From assembly GCF_000775995.1 (NCBI RefSeq), contig NZ_CP009227.1, positions 2,644,068 through 2,708,067 of the forward strand: a stretch of 64,000 nucleotides of DNA, written 5' to 3'. The stretch comes from Treponema sp. OMZ 838. Its GTDB lineage: Bacteria; Spirochaetota; Spirochaetia; Treponematales; Treponemataceae. Shown here one piece after another: positions 52,097 to 59,527 of the stretch. The notes under the pieces were generated by a model. It was not told the origin of the DNA. It made no database searches and was given only the letters and a program-made list of their open reading frames with translations. Every line of letters begins with the position of its first letter. The stretch's first letter is position 1. The position numbers and the translations under genes are program-made.

Positions 52097-52633
52097 ATGG
52101 AATTTGTAGAAAGACTTGAAATTGAAAATAATATCATTACAAGTCACGTTATCGGCGAGAAGCCGAAGAAAGAAAAAGAGGGAATTACGTACCTTTACGG
52201 AAAGAATATACAAGCCAATATCGGCGATGATATCCGTATGTACACTGACTTACAGACAGGGACTAAAAAGCCGTTTACGCAGCTGGTTGAAGAAGGGCTC
52301 GTCCCGGTGCCCGAAGGCAAGAAGCTCAATGAAGCCGGTACGGATTTTGTCGATATGACGGACGCCGAAAAGGTTTCCGCCGGTCTTATTCAGCTCAAGG
52401 CCGATGAAAAAATTGAAGGTGATTATATTGTAAAAAAATCAAAAAAAGAGCTTTACGATGAAGGTAAGCTATCAAAAGAAGAATACAATCTTTATATCGA
52501 CAATCTAAGGCAAGCCGCCTATCGACAAGAAGCGGATCCGCTGGGTATGCAGGTAATGCGCGGAGACATAGATAAAGCCGTATGGCTTGCGAAGATAGCA
52601 GAAATAAAACAGCGCTATCCGAAGGTAGAATAA
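52097..52633 (+). CDS. Putative tail-fibre assembly or XkdW-like protein
   Basis: 178 aa. An N-terminal 'MEFVERLEIENNIITSHVIGE' and a C-terminal 'AYRQEADPLGMQVMRGDIDKAVW', read over positions about 145-167, recall phage tail-fibre assembly/XkdW-type helpers. It directly follows the fibre-like gene, where such a chaperone is expected. Confidence 0.5.
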   Translation: MEFVERLEIENNIITSHVIGEKPKKEKEGITYLYGKNIQANIGDDIRMYTDLQTGTKKPFTQLVEEGLVPVPEGKKLNEAGTDFVDMTDAEKVSAGLIQLKADEKIEGDYIVKKSKKELYDEGKLSKEEYNLYIDNLRQAAYRQEADPLGMQVMRGDIDKAVWLAKIAEIKQRYPKVE

Positions 52634-52636
52634 CTA

Positions 52637-53329
52637 ATGACGATAGAAACATTGCCACATGGCGAATTTATTATAGTGGGTGTTATTGTGCTGGCCTTTA
52701 TTCTCATGATGAAGAAGGGAGGAAAATTCTCTCTTTTCGGGCAGACGGTAGAGGTGCCGGTCGGTGGTAAAAAGCAAAAAATTGACACTATCGGTTTGAT
52801 GTATCTCATGAAAGACGCCTGCGAGCGGATAGAGCTACTCCGTAAAGAACGAGCAGAAGATATATTGCCGGACATATCGTATTTATTAACCGGCATCAGC
52901 CGCCTTTCCTGTTGTATGTACCGAGCAGAGGCGATCCTTAATAAACGGTTGTACAAAAACGGATTTGAAGATTTAACCGTTCAGACGGTTAACGGCTATA
53001 TCGAACAACTGAACGAGGAACTCTATAGCCACCTACAGCGCGAAATACACAACGCGGGACGATGCACCGCGCACCCGCCTGAACCGATAGAAAAAAGTAA
53101 GACATACGCAATTGCGAAGGAGTTCACCCGCAGGGCGGCAGCAATTTACCTCCGTGAGGTGAAGGGCAAAGCAATGATGTATGAGTCCTACCAGCCGCTT
53201 TTTGAAAAACTGGGAGATGCTATCCGTGTTGAATTTTGCAAAGAAAAGCGAGAAAAGAAAATAAAGCAGGCGGATGCGCTGCTTGAAGTGCTCCATAAAC
53301 TGGAAGCTAAAAAAATTGAGGAGGTTTAA
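52637..53329 (+). CDS. Membrane-anchored helical protein next to the endolysin
   Basis: 230 aa. One N-terminal TM ('IIVGVIVLAFILMM', about 11-25), then a long helical cytoplasmic or periplasmic part ('RLSCCMYRAEAILNKRLYKNG'). It sits 2 nt before the endolysin. It could be a holin-associated or lysis-control protein, but a one-TM anchor with a long soluble part is not a standard holin. Confidence 0.55.
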   Translation: MTIETLPHGEFIIVGVIVLAFILMMKKGGKFSLFGQTVEVPVGGKKQKIDTIGLMYLMKDACERIELLRKERAEDILPDISYLLTGISRLSCCMYRAEAILNKRLYKNGFEDLTVQTVNGYIEQLNEELYSHLQREIHNAGRCTAHPPEPIEKSKTYAIAKEFTRRAAAIYLREVKGKAMMYESYQPLFEKLGDAIRVEFCKEKREKKIKQADALLEVLHKLEAKKIEEV

Positions 53330-53331
53330 CG

Positions 53332-53781
53332 ATGGGAGTGATACGGGATATTGATCGGCTTAAGCCGGAACTGGCAAAGCGAACGCGGTTTTTTTTAGCC
53401 GAGCTAAAAAAGCGCGGCATAGAAGTCATCGTGCTTGAAACCGATCGAACAGTCGACACACAGCTTGCCTATTATGCGCAAGGGCGTAAACCGCTTGAAG
53501 AGGTAAACGCACTCCGCAAAAAAGCGGGCTTATATCTTTTAACGGAAGATGAGAATAAGCACATTGTAACAAAGACGACGCAATCCCGGCATTTTGGCGG
53601 CAATGCTGTTGATATTGCACCGGTAAAAGACGGCCGCGTCTGGTGGAATGCACCGGAGCAAGTCTGGAAAGAAATCGGCACTATCGGTGAAGAATGCGGG
53701 CTTGATTGGTGCGCAGGCGGATATGGACAGGTGTGGGGTAAGGGTTGGGACAATCCCCACTTTGAACTTATGAAGGGATAG
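53332..53781 (+). CDS. Endolysin, M15 L-alanyl-D-glutamate peptidase
   Basis: 149 aa. Catalytic marks 'SRHFGGNAVDIAPVKDG' (HxxGxAxD) near 83-99 and a final 'DNPHFELM' (the second zinc His). The cut is in the peptidoglycan stem peptide. There is no signal peptide, so it needs a holin or membrane disruption to reach the wall. Confidence 0.9.
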   Translation: MGVIRDIDRLKPELAKRTRFFLAELKKRGIEVIVLETDRTVDTQLAYYAQGRKPLEEVNALRKKAGLYLLTEDENKHIVTKTTQSRHFGGNAVDIAPVKDGRVWWNAPEQVWKEIGTIGEECGLDWCAGGYGQVWGKGWDNPHFELMKG

Positions 53782-53787
53782 GTACAA

Positions 53788-54309
53788 ATGAGAATCACCA
53801 AGGAGCGGTTGATGAATGAGCAGCGATACGATTCTGCTAAAGACACATTGCTACACATAAAGCGTGTTAATGCCTTACTCTTGCAATTCTTGCAAGAGCT
53901 GATAAACAGGGCTGTAACACACGATGAATCGAAATTGCATGAACCGGAAAAAATGTTTTTTGATAAAATGACACCGCGGTTAAAAGCTTTAACGTATGGT
54001 AGTGAAGAGTATAAACAAGCATTGGCAGAATTAAAACCGGCTCTTGATCACCATTATTCTCATAACAGCCATCACCCTGAGCATTATGACAATGGAATAG
54101 ATGACTTTACGCTTGCCGATTTAGTTGAAATGTTTTTTGACTGGAAGGCTGCGAGTGAACGGCATAATGATGGCGATGTTTTAAAATCTATCGAAATCAA
54201 CAAGCAACGCTTCGGCTTGTCGGATCAGCTGTGTAAGATTTTCGAGAACACAGAACGGTGGTTGTGTATAAAAAAATACGATAAATCAAAAGGAGCGGTG
54301 AATGAATGA
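53788..54309 (+). CDS. DUF5662-like protein in the lysis cassette
   Basis: 173 aa. Conserved block 'AVTHDESKLHEPEKMFF' and 'HHYSHNSHHPEHYDNG', then 'ADLVEMFFDWKAASERHNDGD'. The His/Asp-rich pattern suggests a metal-dependent HD-like hydrolase. It is found in phage and gut-microbial genomes; the substrate is unknown. An alternative start is the ATG at 53812 (MNEQRYD). Confidence 0.7.
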   Translation: MRITKERLMNEQRYDSAKDTLLHIKRVNALLLQFLQELINRAVTHDESKLHEPEKMFFDKMTPRLKALTYGSEEYKQALAELKPALDHHYSHNSHHPEHYDNGIDDFTLADLVEMFFDWKAASERHNDGDVLKSIEINKQRFGLSDQLCKIFENTERWLCIKKYDKSKGAVNE

Positions 54310-54673
54310 AAAGAATGTTTTTATTGTTTGCCTTATCTGCCTTGTGCTGTTTATGCTTGCCGCTTGCTGTACAGGGGCAGGAGTACGTGATAACGGAAGC
54401 GGAGCTTATCAGGTTAGAGAGCATATCGCAGAGCTTAGCAATAAGCAGACAGAATCTGCAATCTCAAGCGAGCGACTTAGCGGAGCGATTGAGGGCGCAA
54501 GAGAGCAAAGCGAAAACCTTAGCGGTGAGCTTGCAGCAAGCAGAGAAAACAGCGAACACCTTAAACAATCAATTACAGACGGAGCGGGATACCTTGAAGA
54601 ATTTGCGGACATCCTACAACAAATCCGAGCAAGAGGCAGCCGAAACAATAGCGGAAAAGCAAGCCCTAATTGA
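54302..54673 (+). CDS. Lipoprotein, possible o-spanin (Rz1-like), overlapping the next gene
   Basis: 123 aa. Signal peptide with a perfect lipobox L-A-A-C (Cys22), then a helical Ser/Glu/Gln-rich part. It starts 4 nt before the start of the next gene and shares its sequence in another frame for its full length. Lipoprotein plus a membrane-anchored coiled-coil protein in overlapping frames, right after an endolysin, is the arrangement of Rz/Rz1 spanins. It is possible that only the other frame is real. Confidence 0.55.
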   Translation: MNEKNVFIVCLICLVLFMLAACCTGAGVRDNGSGAYQVREHIAELSNKQTESAISSERLSGAIEGAREQSENLSGELAASRENSEHLKQSITDGAGYLEEFADILQQIRARGSRNNSGKASPN

Positions 54674-54794
54674 CGAAAAAAAAGACACGATCCACCGGCT
54701 GACAATTACCGTTATAATGCTTTCAACAGCTCTTGTTGGAGCTATCGTTTTTGCAATCGTAAAATTAAAAAGATTTTTTCCGTTTTTACCGTAA
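54306..54794 (+). CDS. Membrane-anchored coiled-coil protein, possible i-spanin-like partner
   Basis: 162 aa. Cleavable signal peptide (about 1-24, V-Q-G|Q), then a coiled coil of about 100 residues ('LQQAEKTANTLNNQLQTERD'), then a C-terminal TM ('ITVIMLSTALVGAIVFAIV', about 131-149). It can anchor in the inner membrane and reach across the periplasm toward the lipoprotein encoded in the other frame. The topology (C-terminal anchor) differs from the usual N-terminally anchored i-spanin. Confidence 0.65.
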   Translation: MKRMFLLFALSALCCLCLPLAVQGQEYVITEAELIRLESISQSLAISRQNLQSQASDLAERLRAQESKAKTLAVSLQQAEKTANTLNNQLQTERDTLKNLRTSYNKSEQEAAETIAEKQALIDEKKDTIHRLTITVIMLSTALVGAIVFAIVKLKRFFPFLP

Positions 54795-54806
54795 AAACAC
54801 ACCGGA

Positions 54807-54825
54807 AGCCTAACTATAAAGGTGT
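54807..54825 (+). promoter_or_regulatory. Repeated 19-bp motif, copy 3
   Basis: agcctaactataaaggtgt, 13 nt after the stop of the spanin-like gene and about 107 nt before the scaffold gene. It differs from copy 2 in 2 of 19 positions. It marks the start of the capsid block. Confidence 0.5.
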
Positions 54826-54931
54826 AATGCGCAGAAGCTGACAGGCGCGTAATAAAAAAGATCAGCACTCACGATCGGCGGGCAACGCCGTAAAACGATG
54901 CGTAACGTGAAGAATATAAAAGAGGAGATGT

Positions 54932-55486
54932 ATGAAGCGAGAATTTTTGGAAGGGCTTAACCTTGAAGCCGCCGTTATCGACCAGATTATGGCAGAGAAC
55001 GGCAAGGATATAGAGCGCGAAAAACAAAAGACGCTCGCCGCTCAAGAAGAGGCTAAGGAAACTAAAGCGCAGCTTGAAAAAGCGAATAAAACGCTTGAAG
55101 GCTTTGCAGACCATGAGCAAATAAAGGCCGATGTTGAAAAGTACAAAGCGGAAGCGGAGGCGGCAAAAAAAGAAGCGGCAGCGAAGATTGCAAGCCTTGA
55201 GAGAACCGCCCAAGTAAAGGATTTTTTAAGCGGCAAAAAGTTTGTCAACGATATTACCCGTGATGCCCTCGCGGCAAAGCTCACCGAACAGCTCGGCAGT
55301 GAAGAGGCAAAGGGCAAATCGCTTGATGATTTATTTGCCGCCCTTACGAAGGATCAAAAAAACATCCTTGCCGACGATACCGCTCCCGCACCACCGGTAC
55401 AAGGCAGCATGAAAGGCGGCTCGCACGCAGCCGATGAGCGGGCGGCAGCACGGGCGGTAATGGGCTTGCCGCCTGAAAAAGACTAA
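54932..55486 (+). CDS. Phage scaffold protein
   Basis: 184 aa, highly charged coiled coil ('REKQKTLAAQEEAKETKAQLEKANKTLEGF', read over about 31-60), then a helical C-terminus. It directly precedes the major capsid gene, the usual place of a scaffold. SD aaaagaggag. Confidence 0.8.
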   Translation: MKREFLEGLNLEAAVIDQIMAENGKDIEREKQKTLAAQEEAKETKAQLEKANKTLEGFADHEQIKADVEKYKAEAEAAKKEAAAKIASLERTAQVKDFLSGKKFVNDITRDALAAKLTEQLGSEEAKGKSLDDLFAALTKDQKNILADDTAPAPPVQGSMKGGSHAADERAAARAVMGLPPEKD

Positions 55487-55506
55487 TACAAGGAGAATAA
55501 AAGAAC

Positions 55507-56376
55507 ATGGCGAATAACATTCTTACCTTTAAGAAGTACATCGATCAGCTTGACGATGTATACAAATACTCGTCCAAAACGGCCGTTTTGGAAACAAACC
55601 CCGCGCTGATAACGCAAGGGGCAAACGCCGGAGAGTTTGTCATCCCAAAGTTGGACATGGACGGCCTCGGCGACTATAGCCGTAATGATGGGTATGTATC
55701 CGGCGGTGTTGACCTTAAAAACGAAACGGTCAAATGCGACTTTGACCGCGGGCGGCGTTTTACCGTTGACGCAATGGATAACGAGGAAACGGCAGGGGTT
55801 GCATTTGGCCGCCTTGCCGCCGAGTTTATCCGTACCAAGGTTACCCCTGAACTCGATGCGTATCGGTTCGCTAAATACGCATTAAAAGCCGGAACAAAGA
55901 AAGCGGCCACGCTCGCCGATGGTGGGGCTGTTATGCAAGCGATTACCGCGGCGATCGGTACGCTCGATGATGCGGAAGTGCCGGAGGAAGGGCGCTACCT
56001 TTTCCTTACCCCCGCGCATTTCAACGCTATTCATTCGCTTGATACCACCAAGTCAAGAGAGCTGTTAGCGACATTTGAAAGCCGCATTGTCAAAACTCCG
56101 CAATCGCGGTTCTACACTGCTATTGACCAGCTGAACGGCAAGGGCAGCGGAGAGGAAAAAGGCGGGTACAAAAAGAACGCAAGTGCGAAGGATGTCAACT
56201 TTATGATTATTCATAAAAGCGCTCTTATCCAGTTTTCAAAGCATGTCGTTGTAAGCATTTTCAGACCGGAAGAAAATCAGCTTGCCGACGGCTGGGCGTT
56301 CAATTACCGTTCGTACGGTATTGCCGACGTGTACGAAAACAAGAAGAACGGTATCTACCTGCATACGGCAGCATAA
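55507..56376 (+). CDS. Major capsid protein
   Basis: 289 aa. It follows the scaffold gene and has HK97-like blocks such as 'GAFVIPKLD'-type 'GEFVIPKLDMDGLGDYSRNDG' and 'FDRGRRFTVDAMDNEETA'. The last third (from 'RIVKTPQSRFYTAIDQLNGK') is repeated in the chimeric gene at 57419-57910 with about 98% DNA identity by eye. Confidence 0.85.
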   Translation: MANNILTFKKYIDQLDDVYKYSSKTAVLETNPALITQGANAGEFVIPKLDMDGLGDYSRNDGYVSGGVDLKNETVKCDFDRGRRFTVDAMDNEETAGVAFGRLAAEFIRTKVTPELDAYRFAKYALKAGTKKAATLADGGAVMQAITAAIGTLDDAEVPEEGRYLFLTPAHFNAIHSLDTTKSRELLATFESRIVKTPQSRFYTAIDQLNGKGSGEEKGGYKKNASAKDVNFMIIHKSALIQFSKHVVVSIFRPEENQLADGWAFNYRSYGIADVYENKKNGIYLHTAA

Positions 56377-56441
56377 TGGAAAAGAGGCGGGCGGTAAACC
56401 GTCCGCTTATTTACACTCTATAAATTAAGGAGGCGATAAAG

Positions 56442-56729
56442 ATGCGCACAGTAGGATATATCCCCGAAGAGGGCGCGGAGCAGAAAAAAGAGCCGGTAAC
56501 GGAACAGGGCGGAACGCCGGCAACGCCCGAACCGCCGGAGCCGAAAGACGACGGAACCGGAACACCGACGCCGCCCGAACCGCCGGCTGATACCAGCAAC
56601 ACGACACCGCCCGAACCGCCGGCTGATACCAGCAACACGACACCGCCCGAACCGCCGGCTGATACCAGCAACACGACACCGCCGGAGCCGAAAGACGATC
56701 CCGGCAAAAAGGGCGGGAAGAAGGAATAA
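56442..56729 (+). CDS. Pro-rich repeat protein after the major capsid (copy 1)
   Basis: 95 aa. Starts 'MRTVGYIPEEG', then three tandem 12-residue units PPEPPADTSNTT and a basic Lys/Gly tail. The 36-bp units lie at 56571-56606, 56607-56642 and 56643-56678. It may be a decoration or spacer protein. A shortened copy follows at 57982-58086. Confidence 0.65.
   Translation: MRTVGYIPEEGAEQKKEPVTEQGGTPATPEPPEPKDDGTGTPTPPEPPADTSNTTPPEPPADTSNTTPPEPPADTSNTTPPEPKDDPGKKGGKKE
56571..56678 (+). repeat. Three 36-bp tandem repeats
   Basis: Unit ccgcccgaaccgccggctga... repeated three times without changes (56571-56606, 56607-56642, 56643-56678), encoding PPEPPADTSNTT. The repeats are absent in the second copy of the gene (57982-58086), showing copy-number change after duplication or between two phages. 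Confidence 0.85.
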
Positions 56730-56736
56730 GCAATCA

Positions 56737-57075
56737 ATGACACTCTTTGACAAAGTAACCTACGATTTTTACTCTCACACATTAGGACGAGCGGTTATTC
56801 CAACCGAGGCGGAGTTTAACACATACCGCCTTAAAAATGTTCTCTTTGTCAAAGGGTTGTATGATGATGGGCTTGTTGTGGAGCGCGAGGCGGACGGCAT
56901 CGTAAAGGCTACCTGTATGATGATTGAAATAGATTATCAGGAAGGGGGTAGCGACACCGTAACGACGAGCGAAAGCATCGGCGGGTATTCATGGAGCGGC
57001 ACAAAAAAGAGCGGTGAGGCAAAAAAATACGAATGCTTGAAGCTCTTTTGTCATATCACCGGCGGAGTGCGATAG
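56737..57075 (+). CDS. Head-tail connector protein (copy 1)
   Basis: 112 aa. 'TLFDKVTYDFYSHTLGRAVIPTEAEF' starts a short alpha/beta protein placed as the first connector after the capsid block. A second copy with about 88% amino-acid identity (by eye) is at 58094-58432. Confidence 0.75.
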   Translation: MTLFDKVTYDFYSHTLGRAVIPTEAEFNTYRLKNVLFVKGLYDDGLVVEREADGIVKATCMMIEIDYQEGGSDTVTTSESIGGYSWSGTKKSGEAKKYECLKLFCHITGGVR

Positions 57076-57086
57076 GAGGTAAGGCG

Positions 57087-57422
57087 ATGATCGGTAGACA
57101 CCTTTTAATCCATTCCTGTACCGTGCAAGAGGTAAGCGGGTTAAACCGCGACGGCGGCGCGGAGTATGGAGAAAGCATCCTTCTTGAACACGTGCGGATA
57201 GTGCCGGCATACAGCGTAAGACGCGGAACCGTCGGTGAAGAAAAGGACGACAAATTACTTCTTTTTATCGACGGGGTAAACAGTACACCGCGCGGGTTTA
57301 TACCCAAAACCGACAGCGCGGTATTTTGGCAAGGGCAACAATACACCGTCCGCGCCGTAACTCCATGCTACACCGCTGGCAGAGGTTCGCTGGTGCATCA
57401 TTGGGAGCTGTCGCTTGTATGA
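57087..57422 (+). CDS. Minor_capsid_1-type head-closure protein (copy 1)
   Basis: 111 aa from ATG 57087 with SD ataggaggtaa (the longer frame to 57033 lacks one). 'RGFIPKTDSAVFWQGQQYTVRAVTPCY' near the C-terminus. The copy at 58444-58779 is almost identical. Its stop overlaps the start of the chimeric gene (ATGA). Confidence 0.78.
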   Translation: MIGRHLLIHSCTVQEVSGLNRDGGAEYGESILLEHVRIVPAYSVRRGTVGEEKDDKLLLFIDGVNSTPRGFIPKTDSAVFWQGQQYTVRAVTPCYTAGRGSLVHHWELSLV

Positions 57423-57910
57423 TTGTTGAATTTCTTGTGTGTAAAGTTGCACAACATCTGGACAGTAAGCGGCTGGAAAATATCGTAAAACAAAAGATAG
57501 AAAGCGTACAGCCTTATCTTGACAGTATGGTATTGCAAGACAGTAATTATTTTTGCCCGTTGAAAGATAGCCACCTGCAAAAGTCCTCTATCACCAATAC
57601 AAAGATTGGAAAAAAACGCATTATCAAAGTTCCGCAAGCGCGGTTCTACACTGCTATTGACCAGCTGAACGGCAAGGGCAGCGGAGAGGAAAAAGGCGGG
57701 TACAAAAAGAACGCAAGCGCGAAGGACGTCAACTTTATGATTATTCATAAAAGCGCTCTTATCCAGTTTTCAAAGCATGTCGTTGTAAGCATTTTCAGAC
57801 CGGAAGAAAATCAGCTTGCCGACGGTTGGGCGTTCAATTACCGTTCATACGGTATTGCCGACGTGTACGAAAACAAGAAGAACGGTATCTACCTGCATAC
57901 GGCAGCGTAA
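57419..57910 (+). CDS. Chimeric gene: minor-capsid-2 N-terminus joined to the major capsid C-terminal third
   Basis: 163 aa from ATG 57419. Residues 1-66 align with the start of the Minor_capsid_2-type protein at 58776 (shared 'IESVQ', 'DSNYFCPL', 'LQKS'), but only about half identical. Residues from 67 ('RIIKVPQARFYTAIDQLNGK') to the end match the last 97 residues of the major capsid protein almost exactly. Such a join could be a dominant-negative, a decoration, or a non-functional product. It is in frame through the junction and has its own start. Confidence 0.8.
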   Translation: MIVEFLVCKVAQHLDSKRLENIVKQKIESVQPYLDSMVLQDSNYFCPLKDSHLQKSSITNTKIGKKRIIKVPQARFYTAIDQLNGKGSGEEKGGYKKNASAKDVNFMIIHKSALIQFSKHVVVSIFRPEENQLADGWAFNYRSYGIADVYENKKNGIYLHTAA

Positions 57911-57981
57911 TAGGAAAACAGGCGGGCGGTAAACCGTCCGCTCATTCGCCCTATGACAAGATTTAAAAGGAGGCAATAAGA

Positions 57982-58086
57982 ATGCGTACAGTAGGATATA
58001 TCCCCGAAGAGGGCGGAACACCGACACCGCCGGAACCGCCGGAGCCGAAAGACGATCCCGTCAAAAAGGGCGGGAAAAAGGAATAA
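57982..58086 (+). CDS. Pro-rich protein, copy 2 (shortened)
   Basis: 34 aa (MRTVGYIPEEGGTPTPPEPPEPKDD... ending KKGGKKE), SD aaaggagg. Same start and end as the 95-aa protein at 56442-56729 but the three PPEPPADTSNTT units are missing. Too short for the usual gene cut-off. Confidence 0.65.
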   Translation: MRTVGYIPEEGGTPTPPEPPEPKDDPVKKGGKKE

Positions 58087-58093
58087 GCAATCA

Positions 58094-58432
58094 ATGACCC
58101 CCTTTGATAAAGTAACCTACGATTTTTACTCGGACGAATTAGGGCGAGCGGTTATCCCATCAGCGGCGGAGTTTAACACATACCGCCTAAAAAACGTTCT
58201 CTTTGTCAAAGGGTTATACGACGACGGTCTTATTGTAGAGCGCGAAGCGGACGGCATCGTAAAGGCTATCTGTATGATGATTGAAATAGATTATCAGGCA
58301 GGCGGCAATGACACCGTAACGACGAGCGAAAGTATCGGCGGCTATTCGTGGAGCGGCACAAAAAAGAGCCTTGAGGCAAAAAAATACGAATGGCTTAAGC
58401 TCTTTTGTTATATCACCGGCGGAGTGCGATAG
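58094..58432 (+). CDS. Head-tail connector protein (copy 2)
   Basis: 112 aa, closely related to the protein at 56737-57075; differences include HTL/DEL, PTEAE/PSAAE, QEGGS/QAGGN and CLKLFCH/WLKLFCY. Both copies keep intact frames and their own ribosome sites, so both may be made. Confidence 0.75.
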   Translation: MTPFDKVTYDFYSDELGRAVIPSAAEFNTYRLKNVLFVKGLYDDGLIVEREADGIVKAICMMIEIDYQAGGNDTVTTSESIGGYSWSGTKKSLEAKKYEWLKLFCYITGGVR

Positions 58433-58443
58433 GAGGTAATGCG

Positions 58444-58779
58444 ATGATCGGTAGACACCTTTTAATCCATTCCTGCACCGTGCAAGAGGTAAGCGGGTTA
58501 AACCGCGACGGCGGCGCGGAGTATGCGGAAAGTATCTTACTCGAACACGTGCGGATAGTGCCGGCATACAGCGTAAGGCGCGGAACCGTCGGTGAAGAAA
58601 AGGACGACAAATTACTTCTTTTTATCGACGGGGTAAACAGCGCCCCGCGCGGATTTATACCCAAAACCGACAGCGCGGTATTTTGGCAAGGACAACAATA
58701 CACCGTCCGCGCCGTAACTCCATGCTACACCGCTGGCAGAGGTTCGCTGGTGCATCATTGGGAGCTGTCGCTTGTATGA
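58444..58779 (+). CDS. Minor_capsid_1-type head-closure protein (copy 2)
   Basis: 111 aa from ATG 58444; two or three amino-acid changes relative to 57087-57422 (for example YGES/YAES, NST/NSA). Its stop overlaps the start of the Minor_capsid_2-type gene at 58776. Confidence 0.78.
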   Translation: MIGRHLLIHSCTVQEVSGLNRDGGAEYAESILLEHVRIVPAYSVRRGTVGEEKDDKLLLFIDGVNSAPRGFIPKTDSAVFWQGQQYTVRAVTPCYTAGRGSLVHHWELSLV

Positions 58780-59135
58780 CAATCGAATTTAAAGTAAAGC
58801 GGCTTGCCGAAGACGGTAAGATTATAAAAGCGAATGTCGTACAACGCATTGAAAGTGTGCAAGGCTATCTTGATTACCTTGTTGTCAAAGACAGTAACTA
58901 CTTTTGCCCGCTTGAAACAAGCGTCCTGCAAAAGTCGGCTATCATCAATACAACGATGGGGAGCGGGCTTTTAATCTGGCAGACACCGTATGCACGGGCG
59001 CAGTATTACGGGGAGCAATTCGACCACAGCAAGCAACGTAACCCGAATGCGTGCGCGAAATGGTTCGAGGCGGCAAAGGCGCGATGGCATTCAAAATGGG
59101 TGAGGTTTGTTAATGAAATGCTTAAAAATAGCTGA
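58776..59135 (+). CDS. Minor_capsid_2-type head-tail protein
   Basis: 119 aa from ATG 58776 (the longer frame to 58683 is antisense-like overlap). 'ARAQYYGEQFDHSKQRNPNACAKWFEAAKARW', read over about 70-101, is the family mark. It is the complete version of the gene whose first part is in the chimera. Confidence 0.82.
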   Translation: MTIEFKVKRLAEDGKIIKANVVQRIESVQGYLDYLVVKDSNYFCPLETSVLQKSAIINTTMGSGLLIWQTPYARAQYYGEQFDHSKQRNPNACAKWFEAAKARWHSKWVRFVNEMLKNS

Positions 59136-59501
59136 ACGGGTTAATCAGTGGGTTGAAAAAAAAGGCTCATTCCTTTTACCGTCTATAACGACCTTATCCC
59201 TTACGCCGACAAAGACGGAGCGGCGCTCCGGCACGATCCAGCCCCCGCAGCACAGCAACGCTATACCGACGGCTCACGCTTCGTAAAATGGAATCTTACC
59301 TACTATATCCGCTGTAAGGACGCCGAGAAAGCCCGCGAGTATGCATATACCATTACCAGCGCTTTAGACGGAGTGGAGATAGAAGGGGAAGATGTAGACA
59401 TTACATGCGAAGCGCTCACCTTGCCGCAATTTATCGGCAAGGATGATAAAGACTTTACCACCTACAGCGCAGCGATTGCCTGTAGTTATCTGGAAGAATA
59501 A
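59113..59501 (+). pseudogene. Minor_capsid_3-type gene split by a -1 frame change at an A8 run
   Basis: Starts MKCLKIAERVNQWVEKK at 59113, then the A8 run at 59156-59163. In the zero frame it soon stops. Moving back one base after the run gives LIPFTVYNDLIPYADKDG... and an intact frame to the TAA at 59499-59501, which has the Minor_capsid_3 pattern and would end '...AIACSYLEE'. One more A would restore the gene; -1 slippage on A-AAA-AAA-G could too. The protein closes the neck in related phages, so full loss would be expected to matter. Confidence 0.7.
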
Positions 59502-59527
59502 TGCCAAAGAGGAGGAAGAAAAAGACT

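Noticed and set aside
56411..56782. Gly/Val-rich minus-strand frames opposite the Pro-rich phage gene
   Set aside because: They are produced by the antisense of the 36-bp repeats; the plus-strand gene has a good SD and sits in an all-plus operon.
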